This document shows, in pieces, positions 16,910-25,225 of a stretch of 64,000 nt of DNA (position 1 is the first letter of the stretch; each line of letters starts with the position of its first letter). The notes under the pieces are model-generated. The model did no database searches and was not told the origin of the DNA. It saw only the letters and a program-made list of their open reading frames with translations. Both the position numbers and the translations under genes were made by a program. Origin of the DNA: Streptomyces djakartensis (GTDB lineage: Bacteria > Actinomycetota > Actinomycetes > Streptomycetales > Streptomycetaceae); NCBI RefSeq assembly GCF_014651075.1, contig NZ_BMWE01000009.1:248001-312000 (forward strand), in the 5' to 3' direction.

Positions 16910-19075
16910 ATGGAGCACACGAGCAACGCGGATCTCAGGGCGGCGGCCGACGCGGTCCTCGCCCGTCTCGTCGGGGACATCCAAGGGACGGCCCGGCTGC
17001 GCGAGGACCAGTGGCGGGCGATCGAGGCACTGGTCGCCGACAGACGCCGCGCCCTGGTCGTCCAGCGCACGGGCTGGGGCAAGTCCGCGGTCTACTTCGT
17101 GGCGACCTCGCTGCTGCGCGCGCAGGGCAGCGGCCCGACAGTGATCGTCTCTCCGCTGCTCGCGCTCATGCGGAACCAGGTCGAGGCGGCGGCCCGGGCA
17201 GGCATCCACGCCCGCACCATCAACTCCTCGAACACCGAGGAGTGGGAGGCGGTCCAGGACGAGATCGCCTCGGGCGCCGTCGACGTCCTGCTCGTCAGCC
17301 CCGAGCGGCTCAACAACCCGGACTTCCGGGACCAGGTGCTGCCGCGGCTCGCCGCCGCCACCGGGCTCCTGGTGGTGGACGAGGCCCACTGCATCTCCGA
17401 CTGGGGTCACGACTTCCGTCCCGACTACCGACGGCTGCGCACCATGCTCGCCGACCTTCCGCCCGGGGTGCCGGTACTCGCGACCACCGCCACCGCCAAC
17501 GCACGCGTGACCGCCGACGTCGCCGAACAGCTCGGCACCGGCGGCGGCTCGGACGCTCTCGTACTGAGGGGTCCACTGCACCGGGACAGCCTCAGCCTGA
17601 GCGTGCTACGGCTGCCGGACGCGGCCCACCGGATGGCGTGGCTCGCCGAGCACCTCGACGAACTGCCGGGTTCCGGGATCATCTACACGCTCACCGTGTC
17701 CGCCGCGGAGGAGGTCACCGCCTTCCTCCGGCAGCGCGGGCACACAGTCGCCTCGTACACGGGGAAGACGGAGAACGCCGACCGCCAGCAGGCCGAGGAG
17801 GACCTGCTCGCCAACAAAGTGAAGGCGCTGGTCGCCACCTCGGCTCTCGGCATGGGCTTCGACAAGCCCGACCTCGGCTTCGTGGTGCACCTCGGATCTC
17901 CCTCCTCCCCCATCGCCTACTACCAGCAGGTGGGCCGGGCCGGCCGCGGTGTCGAGCACGCGGAGGTGCTCCTGCTCCCCGGCAAGGAGGACGAGGCGAT
18001 CTGGGAGTACTTCGCCTCGCTCGCCTTCCCCGCGGAGGACCTCGTGCGCCGCACGCTCGACCTCCTCGCCCGCGCGGAGAAGCCCCTTTCGCTACCCGCA
18101 CTGGAACCCCTGGTCGAGCTGCGCCGCTCCCGCCTGGAGACCATGCTCAAGGTCCTCGACGTGGACGGGGCGGTCAAGCGGGTCAGAGGAAGCTGGGTGG
18201 CCACCGGGCAGCCGTGGACGTACGACGCCGAGCGGTATGCCTGGGTGGCGCGCCAGCGCAAGGCCGAGCAGGAGGCGATGCGCGCGTACGCGTCGGCCCC
18301 GGGCTGCCGGATGGAGTTCCTGCAGCGGCAGCTGGACGACGAGGCCGCCAGGCCCTGCGGTCGCTGCGACAACTGCGCGGGGCCCCGCTTCGTCGCGGAC
18401 ACGTCCGAGGAAGCGCTCGACGCCGCACGCGTGGATCTGGGGCGGGCGGGTGTCGAGGTGGAGCCGCGCCGGATGTGGCCGACGGGACTGCCGTCCATCG
18501 GAGTGGACCTCAAGGGACGTATTCCGGCCGGCGAACAGGCCGCGCCGGGACGCGCGCTGGGGCGCCTGTCGGACATCGGCTGGGGCAACCGGCTGCGCCC
18601 CATGCTCGCCCCTCATGCTCCCGACGGGCCCGTCCCGGACGACGTGGCGAAGGCTGTGGTGGGGGTGCTGGCCGACTGGGCCAAGGGCCCCGGCGGCTGG
18701 GCCGCGGGCTCGCCGGACACCCAGCCGCGCCCGGTCGGCGTCGTCACCGTCGCCTCGCGCACGCGCCCCCGGTTGATCGGCTCCCTGGGAGCGCGTATCG
18801 CGGAGGTCGGCCGACTGCCGCTACTGGGCGCCGTCGAGTACACGGGCGACGCGCGTCCGGGTTCGCGCAGCAACAGCGCCCAGCGGCTGAAGGCGCTCGA
18901 CGGCGCCCTGACCGTGCCGCCCGCCCTGGCCACCGCCCTCGCCGAGGCCGGGGGCCCGGTGCTGCTCGTGGACGACTACACGGAGACCGGCTGGACCCTG
19001 GCGGTGGCGGCCCGCATGCTCCGAAGGTCAGGTGCGCAGGGGGTGTTGCCGCTGGTGCTGGCCGTTCAGGGCTGA
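16910..19075 (+). CDS. recQ: RecQ-type DNA helicase with C-terminal phosphoribosyltransferase-like domain
   Basis: This is a 721-residue superfamily 2 helicase. It has Walker A TGWGKSAVYF, the DEAH box in DEAHCISDWGHDFRPDY, and motif VI in YYQQVGRAGRG. The RecQ zinc-binding cysteines are in the block from CRMEFLQ to CGRCDNC. After about residue 480 it departs from canonical RecQ. The last 120 residues end in VLLVDDYTETGWT, the PRPP-binding loop of type I phosphoribosyltransferases. It should unwind recombination and repair intermediates; the role of the PRTase-like part is unknown. The start is ATG 16910 with no SD, so translation may be leaderless or begin at the TTG four codons upstream. 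Confidence 0.85.
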   Translation: MEHTSNADLRAAADAVLARLVGDIQGTARLREDQWRAIEALVADRRRALVVQRTGWGKSAVYFVATSLLRAQGSGPTVIVSPLLALMRNQVEAAARAGIHARTINSSNTEEWEAVQDEIASGAVDVLLVSPERLNNPDFRDQVLPRLAAATGLLVVDEAHCISDWGHDFRPDYRRLRTMLADLPPGVPVLATTATANARVTADVAEQLGTGGGSDALVLRGPLHRDSLSLSVLRLPDAAHRMAWLAEHLDELPGSGIIYTLTVSAAEEVTAFLRQRGHTVASYTGKTENADRQQAEEDLLANKVKALVATSALGMGFDKPDLGFVVHLGSPSSPIAYYQQVGRAGRGVEHAEVLLLPGKEDEAIWEYFASLAFPAEDLVRRTLDLLARAEKPLSLPALEPLVELRRSRLETMLKVLDVDGAVKRVRGSWVATGQPWTYDAERYAWVARQRKAEQEAMRAYASAPGCRMEFLQRQLDDEAARPCGRCDNCAGPRFVADTSEEALDAARVDLGRAGVEVEPRRMWPTGLPSIGVDLKGRIPAGEQAAPGRALGRLSDIGWGNRLRPMLAPHAPDGPVPDDVAKAVVGVLADWAKGPGGWAAGSPDTQPRPVGVVTVASRTRPRLIGSLGARIAEVGRLPLLGAVEYTGDARPGSRSNSAQRLKALDGALTVPPALATALAEAGGPVLLVDDYTETGWTLAVAARMLRRSGAQGVLPLVLAVQG

Positions 19076-19445
19076 CCGGCGCATCGAGACTTTGGCCGCC
19101 ATCTCCCGGCCTGGCCACACCATGGGCCAGGCACCGGCCGGCTCATCGCTCGCGCACACCTCTCGACACCACGCCTGCGCCTGCGCCTGCGCCTGACGTA
19201 CGAACGTGCCGTGCTCGAACGCCCCACGGGTGGCCTGTCGACGCACGGGGTAGGGATATTAGCGGCGCATCATCTGATAACGGTCGACTGCTCCAATTGC
19301 TCGTTGCCGCATCCAAGTTCGAGAGGAAGAATTGAGGTCCGCTCCCCGCAGGCATGTCCGCCGATCCGGTAGGGCTTTGCCGCGGTGCGCGCTCCCAGGA
19401 ATCCGACCTCGCCCGCAGTGTGGGCGCGTAGCCGAAGGGAGGACC
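19076..19445. other. intergenic region with a short hexanucleotide repeat
   Basis: This 370-base stretch between two rightward genes contains four GCCTGC-type hexamers at 19173-19196 and, from 19250, a lower-GC block that probably carries the promoter of the next gene. No convincing ORF is seen. Confidence 0.5.
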
Positions 19446-20060
19446 GTGACCTTCGGATTCGCTCCGGCCTCGGCAGCGGCGTCGACGTCCACCGCGTCCG
19501 CCAACCGCTTGCTCGAACCCTCGGAGTGGGCCGCCGCCGGCATCCCGCTGCTCCGCGACCCCCGCGAGGTCGTCAGCGGACTGCACGCCCGGCACCACCC
19601 GCAGCCGGCGACCGCTGTCGTCGCCGTGCTCGACCCCGATGAGCGGCTACGGGCGAGCGCCTCGTTCGTCCGCAGGCAGGCCCCGGCCGACGGCTGGATG
19701 TCGCGCAACGTGCTGCTGGCGCAGCTGCGCCGGGTCATACCGCACGATCTGCGGCGCCGCACACCGGTGCGCACCGCGGTGCTGCTCTACTGCCGTGAGG
19801 GCGACGCGCGTTGGACGGAGGAGGACGGCGCGTGGATGTGGGGGCTGCGCGACGCCTGCACCCTGCACGGGTTGCGCTGCGGTGCGTACATCACGCTGAC
19901 CCGGGACGGCTGGCAGGTCCTGGGCGAGGGCCGCGGCGGACGCCGCCCGCACTCCGCCTCGGCGCCGGAGCCGTTCGCCACGTCGGAGGCACCGCCGCCG
20001 CTGCCGCGCACCGGTGGCGCAGCTTCCGAGATACTGCGCCGCGCGGCTGCGGCACGCTGA
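19446..20060 (+). CDS. conserved hypothetical protein
   Basis: This is a 204-residue protein starting at GTG 19446 behind a very good SD (GAAGGGAGG). Residues 20-160 look globular, with EPSEWAAAGIPLLRDPREVV, DPDERLRASASFVRR and EEDGAWMWGLRDACTLHG. The last 45 residues are Pro/Ala-rich. It contains no signal peptide, membrane segment or recognisable catalytic motif. I know it only as a conserved Streptomyces protein following recQ. Upstream in-frame codons to 19332 lack codon bias and an SD. Function is unknown. Confidence 0.75.
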   Translation: MTFGFAPASAAASTSTASANRLLEPSEWAAAGIPLLRDPREVVSGLHARHHPQPATAVVAVLDPDERLRASASFVRRQAPADGWMSRNVLLAQLRRVIPHDLRRRTPVRTAVLLYCREGDARWTEEDGAWMWGLRDACTLHGLRCGAYITLTRDGWQVLGEGRGGRRPHSASAPEPFATSEAPPPLPRTGGAASEILRRAAAAR

Positions 20061-20095
20061 GGCCCCGGCCAGGCCGTTCACACGGCTCCGGGGCC
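20061..20095. terminator. terminator after the 19446 gene
   Basis: Arms GGCCCCGG (20061-20068) and CCGGGGCC (20088-20095) form an 8-bp stem starting immediately after the stop codon, with a smaller hairpin inside the loop. It lies between convergent genes. Confidence 0.6.
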
Positions 20096-20328
20096 GTGCC
20101 CGGCCTGGGCAACGCTGCCCGGGAAGCGGCCACATACAACTGGCCGCCCACAGCAGAAGGCGCTCCTTCGGCAGGTCAGGATCCGTCCACCGCCCCGGCA
20201 TCAGGCCTTCAGGGCAGGCTGGACCGCCCACCGTGCGCGGCTGCCGAAGCGGCGCCTGCGATCGACCCCGGCACAGCGAAGCGGCGCACGGCCTCGCCTT
20301 CAGCGCCCGGCGGACGCCACGGCACCGC

Positions 20329-20946
20329 TCAGACGCCCGCGCCCAGCACCGAGTTGATCCGCTGCGGATCGCCACAGACGATCAGCAGGGCGGTGGCACG
20401 CGCGTGGGCCAGCGACAGGGCGCTCACGGCTGGGGCCTCGGCCTCGCCGTTCACGGCGACCACGACCACAGGGCGCGACGCCGCACGGGCCGCGACGGTG
20501 GCGTCCGCGTAGAAGACGTCGTCACCGGCGTCGTGCTGGGCCCAGTAGGAGGTCTCGCCGAAGGACAGCTCGTGGGCGGCCCACGGGTGCTGCTCGCCGG
20601 TCGTGATCACCAGGACGTCGCCGGGGGCGCGGCCGGAGTCCAGGAGCAGGTCCACCGCTTCCTCGGCGGCGTCCAGCGCGCCTTCGGCGGAAGCGGGGAT
20701 CAGCTGGATCTGCGGTGCGGCCGGAGCGGCGGGGCCCGACGGACCGGGCTTGGCGGCCGTGTCACGCGCCGTGCGCTGCACCGGCGGCGTGGGCCGCAGG
20801 GGGCCGGGACGACCGGGACGCGACGGAGCCGCGGGACGGGGGCCGGGTACGGGACGTGGGGTCGGCGCGGTGCGGCCGGTGGCCGGAGTGGCGCGGGGAC
20901 CCTGGGCACTCTCGTGAATCTGAGGCTCCTCGGGAATGAGAGGCAT
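20329..20946 (-). CDS. conserved protein with UvrD-helicase-C-like C-terminal region
   Basis: This is a 205-residue protein. The N-terminal 85 residues are Pro/Arg-rich and disordered-looking. The C-terminal part resembles the last motor segment of SF1 (UvrD/Rep/RecD) helicases: GDVLVITTGEQHPWAAHEL, then RPVVVVAVNG, then SLAHARATALLIVCGDPQRI, which recalls the motif V/VI 'ALTRAR..LLIVGDP' block. No Walker A or B is present, so it cannot be a helicase alone. The ATG at 20946 lacks an SD. It is downstream of rnhB on the same strand (69-bp gap), hinting at a nucleic-acid role. The helicase likeness is my inference. Confidence 0.7.
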   Translation of the reverse strand: MPLIPEEPQIHESAQGPRATPATGRTAPTPRPVPGPRPAAPSRPGRPGPLRPTPPVQRTARDTAAKPGPSGPAAPAAPQIQLIPASAEGALDAAEEAVDLLLDSGRAPGDVLVITTGEQHPWAAHELSFGETSYWAQHDAGDDVFYADATVAARAASRPVVVVAVNGEAEAPAVSALSLAHARATALLIVCGDPQRINSVLGAGV

Positions 20947-21015
20947 GAGTTGATATCTATCAAACGTTAGTACGGCCCGCGTCAGCGGGTGGCGCATGTG
21001 TGCGAAACGAAACCT

Positions 21016-21717
21016 TCAGAAATCGAAGCCGAGCTGACCCTCGATTTCCGGAACGCTTCCGTCCGTCCAGCTGCGGACCTTCTTGAGGTGCCGCCACTGG
21101 GGCAGCGCATCAAGATACGCCCACGACAACCGGTGGTAGGGGGTGGGGCCCCGCTCCGCGAGTGCGGCCTTGTGCACGGGTGAGGGATACCCGGCGTTGT
21201 CCGCGAAACCGAAGTCTGCATGCTCGATACCCAGTTCGGCCATCATTTTGTCACGCTGGACCTTGGCGATCACCGAGGCCGCCGCTACCGCCACGCAGGA
21301 CTGGTCGCCTTTGATCACCGTACGGACCCGCCAGGGGGCGCCGAGATAGTCGTGCTTGCCGTCGAGGATGACCGCCTCCGGGCGGACCGGCAGGGTCTCC
21401 AGGGCACGTCCCGCCGCCAGCCGCAGCGCGGCCGTCATGCCCAATTCGTCTATCTCCTCCGGGGAAGCGTGTCCCAGAGCGAACGACGTCACCCACTTCC
21501 GCAGTTCCTCAGCGAGTTGGGTGCGCCGCTTGATGGTGAGCAGCTTCGAATCGGTGAGGCCTTCGGGCGGCCGACGCAGTCCGGTGATCGCCGCGCAGAC
21601 GGTGACCGGGCCGGCCCAGGCGCCGCGCCCCACCTCGTCGACACCTGCAACGATCTTCGCTCCGGTCGTGGCTCGAAGGGAGCGCTCGACGGTGTGAGTA
21701 GGCGGTTCGTACGGCAT
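21016..21717 (-). CDS. rnhB: ribonuclease HII
   Basis: This is a 233-residue RNase HII that removes ribonucleotides and RNA from DNA-RNA hybrids. The active-site acids are recognisable: Asp-Glu in GVDEVGRGAWAGPV, Asp in AVILDGKHDYLG, and the conserved SVIAKVQRDK block, with the PSPVHKAAL region following. Length is normal for the family. It starts at ATG 21717. It is followed by the helicase-C-like small protein on the same strand and may be co-transcribed with it. The 425 bases upstream separate it from an ADP-ribosylglycohydrolase gene. Confidence 0.93.
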   Translation of the reverse strand: MPYEPPTHTVERSLRATTGAKIVAGVDEVGRGAWAGPVTVCAAITGLRRPPEGLTDSKLLTIKRRTQLAEELRKWVTSFALGHASPEEIDELGMTAALRLAAGRALETLPVRPEAVILDGKHDYLGAPWRVRTVIKGDQSCVAVAAASVIAKVQRDKMMAELGIEHADFGFADNAGYPSPVHKAALAERGPTPYHRLSWAYLDALPQWRHLKKVRSWTDGSVPEIEGQLGFDF

Positions 21718-22142
21718 GGCGCCCCTAGATTACGCCGCACGGGACCTCGCGCGACACCCCGCCCCGCCCCAGCGCCGTAACGACCCCCGCCTGCCTCCAC
21801 CGGGCACCGCTCGACCGTCCCCCCATTCGCGGCCGCACACCCTGCCGCGATACGTCAACGTCGTCGGGACGGCGTCGAAGGCGAACTCGTTCCTCGCGCT
21901 CGGGCGCACCTCGCACCGCCCTGCCCAGTGCTCGATACGTCACGCGGCACCCTTACCGACGGACTCCACAGCTCCTCGAAGATCGCGACGCGGAAGCGCT
22001 CGACCTGTATCGCGTCGCTTTCGTGAATCGCTGAGCGAAGCACGCACCGGACAGGAGAGAACCGCGTCAGGTCTTCCTGTGCGCCACCATCATCAGAACC
22101 GTTCACCGAGAATTCCTCGATGCGTACGGAGAGTTCCAACGG
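21718..22142. other. 425-base region between rnhB and ADP-ribosylglycohydrolase
   Basis: GC is lower than in the neighbours, especially at 21950-22140. It contains the rnhB promoter (minus strand) and one weak minus-strand ORF (21855-22139). No hairpin terminator stands out. Confidence 0.5.
21855..22139 (-). CDS. questionable small ORF downstream of ADP-ribosylglycohydrolase
   Basis: A possible 94-codon ORF begins with TTG three bases after the stop of the upstream gene. The first 70 codons read like protein (VERFRVAIFEELWSPSVRV), but third-position GC is only moderate and there is no SD. The last 25 codons are Arg/Ser-rich, as expected of non-coding high-GC DNA. It could be a small translationally coupled gene, a decayed gene fragment, or chance. 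Confidence 0.25.
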   Translation of the reverse strand: MELSVRIEEFSVNGSDDGGAQEDLTRFSPVRCVLRSAIHESDAIQVERFRVAIFEELWSPSVRVPRDVSSTGQGGARCARARGTSSPSTPSRRR

Positions 22143-23048
22143 CTAGAGCCGCGCAGGCACCCAGTCCGGGACCGGCTCCGTCCGCTGCACCCACTCGGCG
22201 GGCGGCGCACCCGCCTTATCCGAAGCGATCACGCCGCCCACGATGGCGCAGGTCGTGTCGACGTCCCCGCCGACCTGGGCGGTCGTCCAGAACGCCTGCT
22301 CGAAGTCGCCGAGGTTCCTCGCGGCCGACCAGAGGGCGAAGGGCACGGTGTCGTGGGCGGTCGTCCGCCGCCCGCACCCCAGCACCGCCGCGACGGTGGC
22401 CGCGTCCCCGTAGTCGAGCATGTCCCGGGCCCGGCGCAGCCCCGCGCCGACCGCGCTCTTCGGCACCAGGTCGATGACCCCGTCGAGCAGTGCGCCGGCA
22501 TCGGGCGGCCCGCCGGGGGCGGCGACGAACGCGGCGGCCGCGGCGACGGCCATGGCACCGGCGACGGCCTCGCGGTGCTGGTGGGTGGTGTACGCCGAGA
22601 TCTCCGCCTGGTGGGTGGCCTGCTCCGGGTCGTCCGCGTACCAGGCGCCCAGCGGGGCGATACGCATCGCGGCGCCGTTGCCCCAGGACCCCTGCCCGTT
22701 GAAGAGCGCGGCGGCCAGTTCGCGCCAGTCGCCGCCCTCCCGGACGAGTCGCAGCAGGCGGTTGACCGCGGGGCCGTAGCCCCGGTCGAAGTCATGGCGC
22801 TCGGCGAAGGAACGGGCCAGAGCGTCCTGGTCGATGCGGTGGTGGGCGGCCAGCACGGCGACGACGGAACCGGCCATCTCCGTGTCGTCGGTCCACTGCC
22901 AGAACCCGGACGGCACCTCGCGGCGCTTCAGCAGCGGATAGTTCACGGGCACGAAGTACTGGGAGCCCAGGGCGTCACCGACGGACAGTCCGCACAGGCA
23001 GGCCAGGGCGCGCTCCAGGCGCATGTCGGGAGAGGTGTCAGCGGTCAT
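22143..23048 (-). CDS. ADP-ribosylglycohydrolase family protein
   Basis: This is a 301-residue member of the DraG/ARH family, which removes ADP-ribose from proteins or other substrates using two Mg ions. Metal-binding motifs are clear: GDALGS near residue 24, WTDDTEM near 52, and the C-terminal GGDVDTTCAIVGG near 264. Length and all-helical composition fit. Its stop is 94 bases downstream of nothing else on this strand except the doubtful ORF at 21855-22139. It lies 12 bp downstream of the histidine-phosphatase gene start, so the two probably form an operon. The target is unknown. Confidence 0.87.
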   Translation of the reverse strand: MTADTSPDMRLERALACLCGLSVGDALGSQYFVPVNYPLLKRREVPSGFWQWTDDTEMAGSVVAVLAAHHRIDQDALARSFAERHDFDRGYGPAVNRLLRLVREGGDWRELAAALFNGQGSWGNGAAMRIAPLGAWYADDPEQATHQAEISAYTTHQHREAVAGAMAVAAAAAFVAAPGGPPDAGALLDGVIDLVPKSAVGAGLRRARDMLDYGDAATVAAVLGCGRRTTAHDTVPFALWSAARNLGDFEQAFWTTAQVGGDVDTTCAIVGGVIASDKAGAPPAEWVQRTEPVPDWVPARL

Positions 23049-23060
23049 CGCCGTGCCACT

Positions 23061-23720
23061 CTATCCGCTGATCCCGTACGGCTCAGGATCTCGCCAGCGG
23101 TCGAACGGCCGGTCGAGCGTGTACTTGCCGTCGTCTCCCAGAACGAGCATCCGCACCTCGCCGTTCCCCGGGTTCGACAGTGACTCGAACTCCGCGACCG
23201 TCCAGTGGAACCACCGCATGCAGAACAGCCGCATGGCCAGACCGTGGGTCACGATCAGCACGTTCGGCGGGTGATCGGGGTCCTCGAAACTGCGGAACAG
23301 GCTCTCCAGGAAGCCTCCGACCCGGTCGTAGACGTCGGCACCGGACTCGCCCTGTGCGAAGCGGTAGAAGAAGTGGCCGTACGCGTCACGGTAGGCCTTC
23401 TGGAGGCGGACCTCGTCCCGGTCCTGCCAGTTGCCCCAGTCCTGCTCGCGCAGCCGGGGCTCCTCACGCACCCGTATCAGGCCGGCGTCGAGGTGGAAGG
23501 CGCGCAGTGTCTCGTGGGTGCGGCGGTACGGGGAGACGTACACGCTGACGCGCTCGTCACCGAACAGCTCGCGCAGCTTCTCGCCGGTCGCCTCCGCCTG
23601 CCGCCGTCCCCGCTCGGTCAGCGCGAGGGCGTGGTCGGGTACACGCTCGTACACGGAGTCATCAACATTGCCCGTTGACTCGCCGTGCCGGACAAGGACG
23701 ATGCGCCGTGGTCGTGCCAT
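23061..23720 (-). CDS. histidine phosphatase superfamily (phosphoglycerate-mutase-like) protein
   Basis: This is a 219-residue phosphatase. LVRHGESTGN near residue 9 carries the phospho-accepting His. YVSPYRRTHETL supplies the second conserved Arg, and VLIVTHGLAMR near residue 155 the second catalytic His. The family includes phosphoglycerate mutases and broad-specificity phosphatases; the substrate cannot be told from sequence. It starts at ATG 23720. It precedes the ADP-ribosylglycohydrolase with a 12-bp gap and is probably its operon partner. Confidence 0.87.
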   Translation of the reverse strand: MARPRRIVLVRHGESTGNVDDSVYERVPDHALALTERGRRQAEATGEKLRELFGDERVSVYVSPYRRTHETLRAFHLDAGLIRVREEPRLREQDWGNWQDRDEVRLQKAYRDAYGHFFYRFAQGESGADVYDRVGGFLESLFRSFEDPDHPPNVLIVTHGLAMRLFCMRWFHWTVAEFESLSNPGNGEVRMLVLGDDGKYTLDRPFDRWRDPEPYGISG

Positions 23721-23855
23721 GCCAAGACCCTAGATCGGGTGAGGCCTCGCCGAGCACACGTACCGCACCCATACAGCGTAGGTCACACAGATTCCGCACC
23801 GCAGATCACACACCCACCCGACCGGAACCTCTCCTTCAGCACCTACCGGGCCGCG

Positions 23856-24461
23856 TCACACCGTCCAGCTCGGCTCCATGTCCACGACGTCCCCGGTGAG
23901 CGCCGCCACGTCCGCCTCCGTCTGGGCTCTCAGGGCGAGCCGTTCCACCCGTTCAGTGCGGTACTTGCCGTGCTCGGCGGCCGATCTCCACATCGACAGC
24001 ACCAGGTACTCGTGCCCGGGTGCCTCGCCGAAGAGCCCGCGTACCATGCCGGGTGATCCGGCCATCGCCGGGTTCCAGACCTTCTCCTGCATGAGCACGA
24101 AGTGCTCCGCCCGTTCCCGGTGGACCCGGCAGAGCGCCACGCGCAGCAGGTCCGCGTCCGTGAAGCGCGGTTCGAAGCCGGTCTTCACGTCGAAGCGGTA
24201 GTCGAACAGCCTGGTCTGGGCGTCCTTGAACGTGCCCGACTGGGCCGACGCGAGCCGGTCGTGGGATCGCGCCATGAAGGAGTCGTAGAAGGCGCGGCTC
24301 TCCCAGAAGGCGAAGATGTGCGCCACGTCCGGCCGCCCCCGGCTCCAGCCACCCCCCTGTCCCCGAAACCCCGGCTCCCCCAGAAGCCCCGCCCACTTCC
24401 GCTGCCCCCGCTCGAACCCGCGGCGGTCCACCACGGTGCAGCGAATCCACTTGACCAGCAC
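23856..24461 (-). CDS. YdbC/DUF4937 family protein
   Basis: This is a 201-residue protein starting VLVKWIRCTVVDRRGFERGQRKWAGL, typical of the YdbC/DUF4937 family. It contains two ferredoxin-like (antibiotic biosynthesis monooxygenase-fold) halves. WESRAFYDSFMARSHDRLA and MWRSAAEHGKYRTERVERL are matching 'substrate-domain' helices of each half. Biochemical function is unknown. The GTG at 24461 is chosen because conservation begins there; the 31 codons upstream in frame lack bias. It is divergent from the TerD gene at 24617 and may share a promoter region with it. Confidence 0.72.
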   Translation of the reverse strand: MLVKWIRCTVVDRRGFERGQRKWAGLLGEPGFRGQGGGWSRGRPDVAHIFAFWESRAFYDSFMARSHDRLASAQSGTFKDAQTRLFDYRFDVKTGFEPRFTDADLLRVALCRVHRERAEHFVLMQEKVWNPAMAGSPGMVRGLFGEAPGHEYLVLSMWRSAAEHGKYRTERVERLALRAQTEADVAALTGDVVDMEPSWTV

Positions 24462-24616
24462 CGCGCCATGGTAAGGCCACGGGACGTGGCGCCGGTCACT
24501 CTCGACTGGACCGCTCCCCGGTGGTCGCACGCCTGCGCGTGGCAGGATGGACAAACAGTCGTGAGTGCCCGGCAGTTGGGGCGAACGGGCGAGTCGGTAC
24601 GGGGAAGGGGACCGCA

Positions 24617-25150
24617 GTGGACGGGATCAGCAAGGGGCTTCGCAAGGTCGAGATCGCGATGCGGTGGGATCCCAGTCCGGCGGGGCAGCCGTCCACCGAT
24701 CTGGACCTCGTCGCGGCGACCTACCGGGCGGACGATCCGTACGGGGAGCCCGCCTATGTGGTGCACTTCGACAGCCGCTCCCCCGACGGCACCATCTATC
24801 TCAACCGGGACAGCAAGGACGGCCAGGGCTTCGGCTACGACGAAGTGATGACCCTGGAACTCGACCGGCTCGACGCCCGGTACGCGCGCGTGGTGGTCGG
24901 TGTCGTCATCCAGCAGCACCCCGCGGAACGCACGTTCGTCAGTGTGGTCAACCCCGGCCTGCGCATCCGCGAGGGCTACACGGTCCTCGCGGAGGACGAC
25001 TTCGGCGGTGTCCTCGGCGCCACCGCGGCGACTGTGGCCGAGTTCGCCCGGGACGGCTCGGGCCCATGGGGTTTCCGGCCCGGCCTGCGCGGCTTCGAAG
25101 GCGATCCGGCGTCCTTCACCAGCACGATGGGCGCGGCACACCGCCCCTGA
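24617..25150 (+). CDS. TerD family protein
   Basis: This is a 177-residue TerD-domain protein. The family's DxD-type calcium-binding features are visible in MRWDPSPAG, DLDLVAATY and DSRSPDGTIYLNRDSKDGQGFGYDEV. TerD proteins occur in tellurite-resistance and general stress loci, and Streptomyces has many paralogues; this one stands alone. The GTG at 24617 follows a strong purine-rich SD (GGGGAAGGGG). A terminator hairpin follows at 25171. Confidence 0.87.
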   Translation: MDGISKGLRKVEIAMRWDPSPAGQPSTDLDLVAATYRADDPYGEPAYVVHFDSRSPDGTIYLNRDSKDGQGFGYDEVMTLELDRLDARYARVVVGVVIQQHPAERTFVSVVNPGLRIREGYTVLAEDDFGGVLGATAATVAEFARDGSGPWGFRPGLRGFEGDPASFTSTMGAAHRP

Positions 25151-25170
25151 GGTCTCTGCCGCCTGCGGCA

Positions 25171-25202
25171 AGAGGGGCACCACCCGAAGGCGGTGCCCCT
25201 CT
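25171..25202. terminator. bidirectional terminator, terD / nrdJ
   Basis: An 11-bp outer stem (25171-25181 with 25192-25202), continued by two inner pairs after a mismatch, lies between convergent terD and nrdJ. Confidence 0.75.
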
Positions 25203-25225
25203 GTCATCGGCTCAGGCGCCCGGCG

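Noticed and set aside
19028..19246. Minus-strand ORF of 72 codons in the gap after recQ
   Set aside because: It overlaps the recQ 3' end, has Gln-Ala repeats arising from the hexanucleotide repeat, and has no SD.
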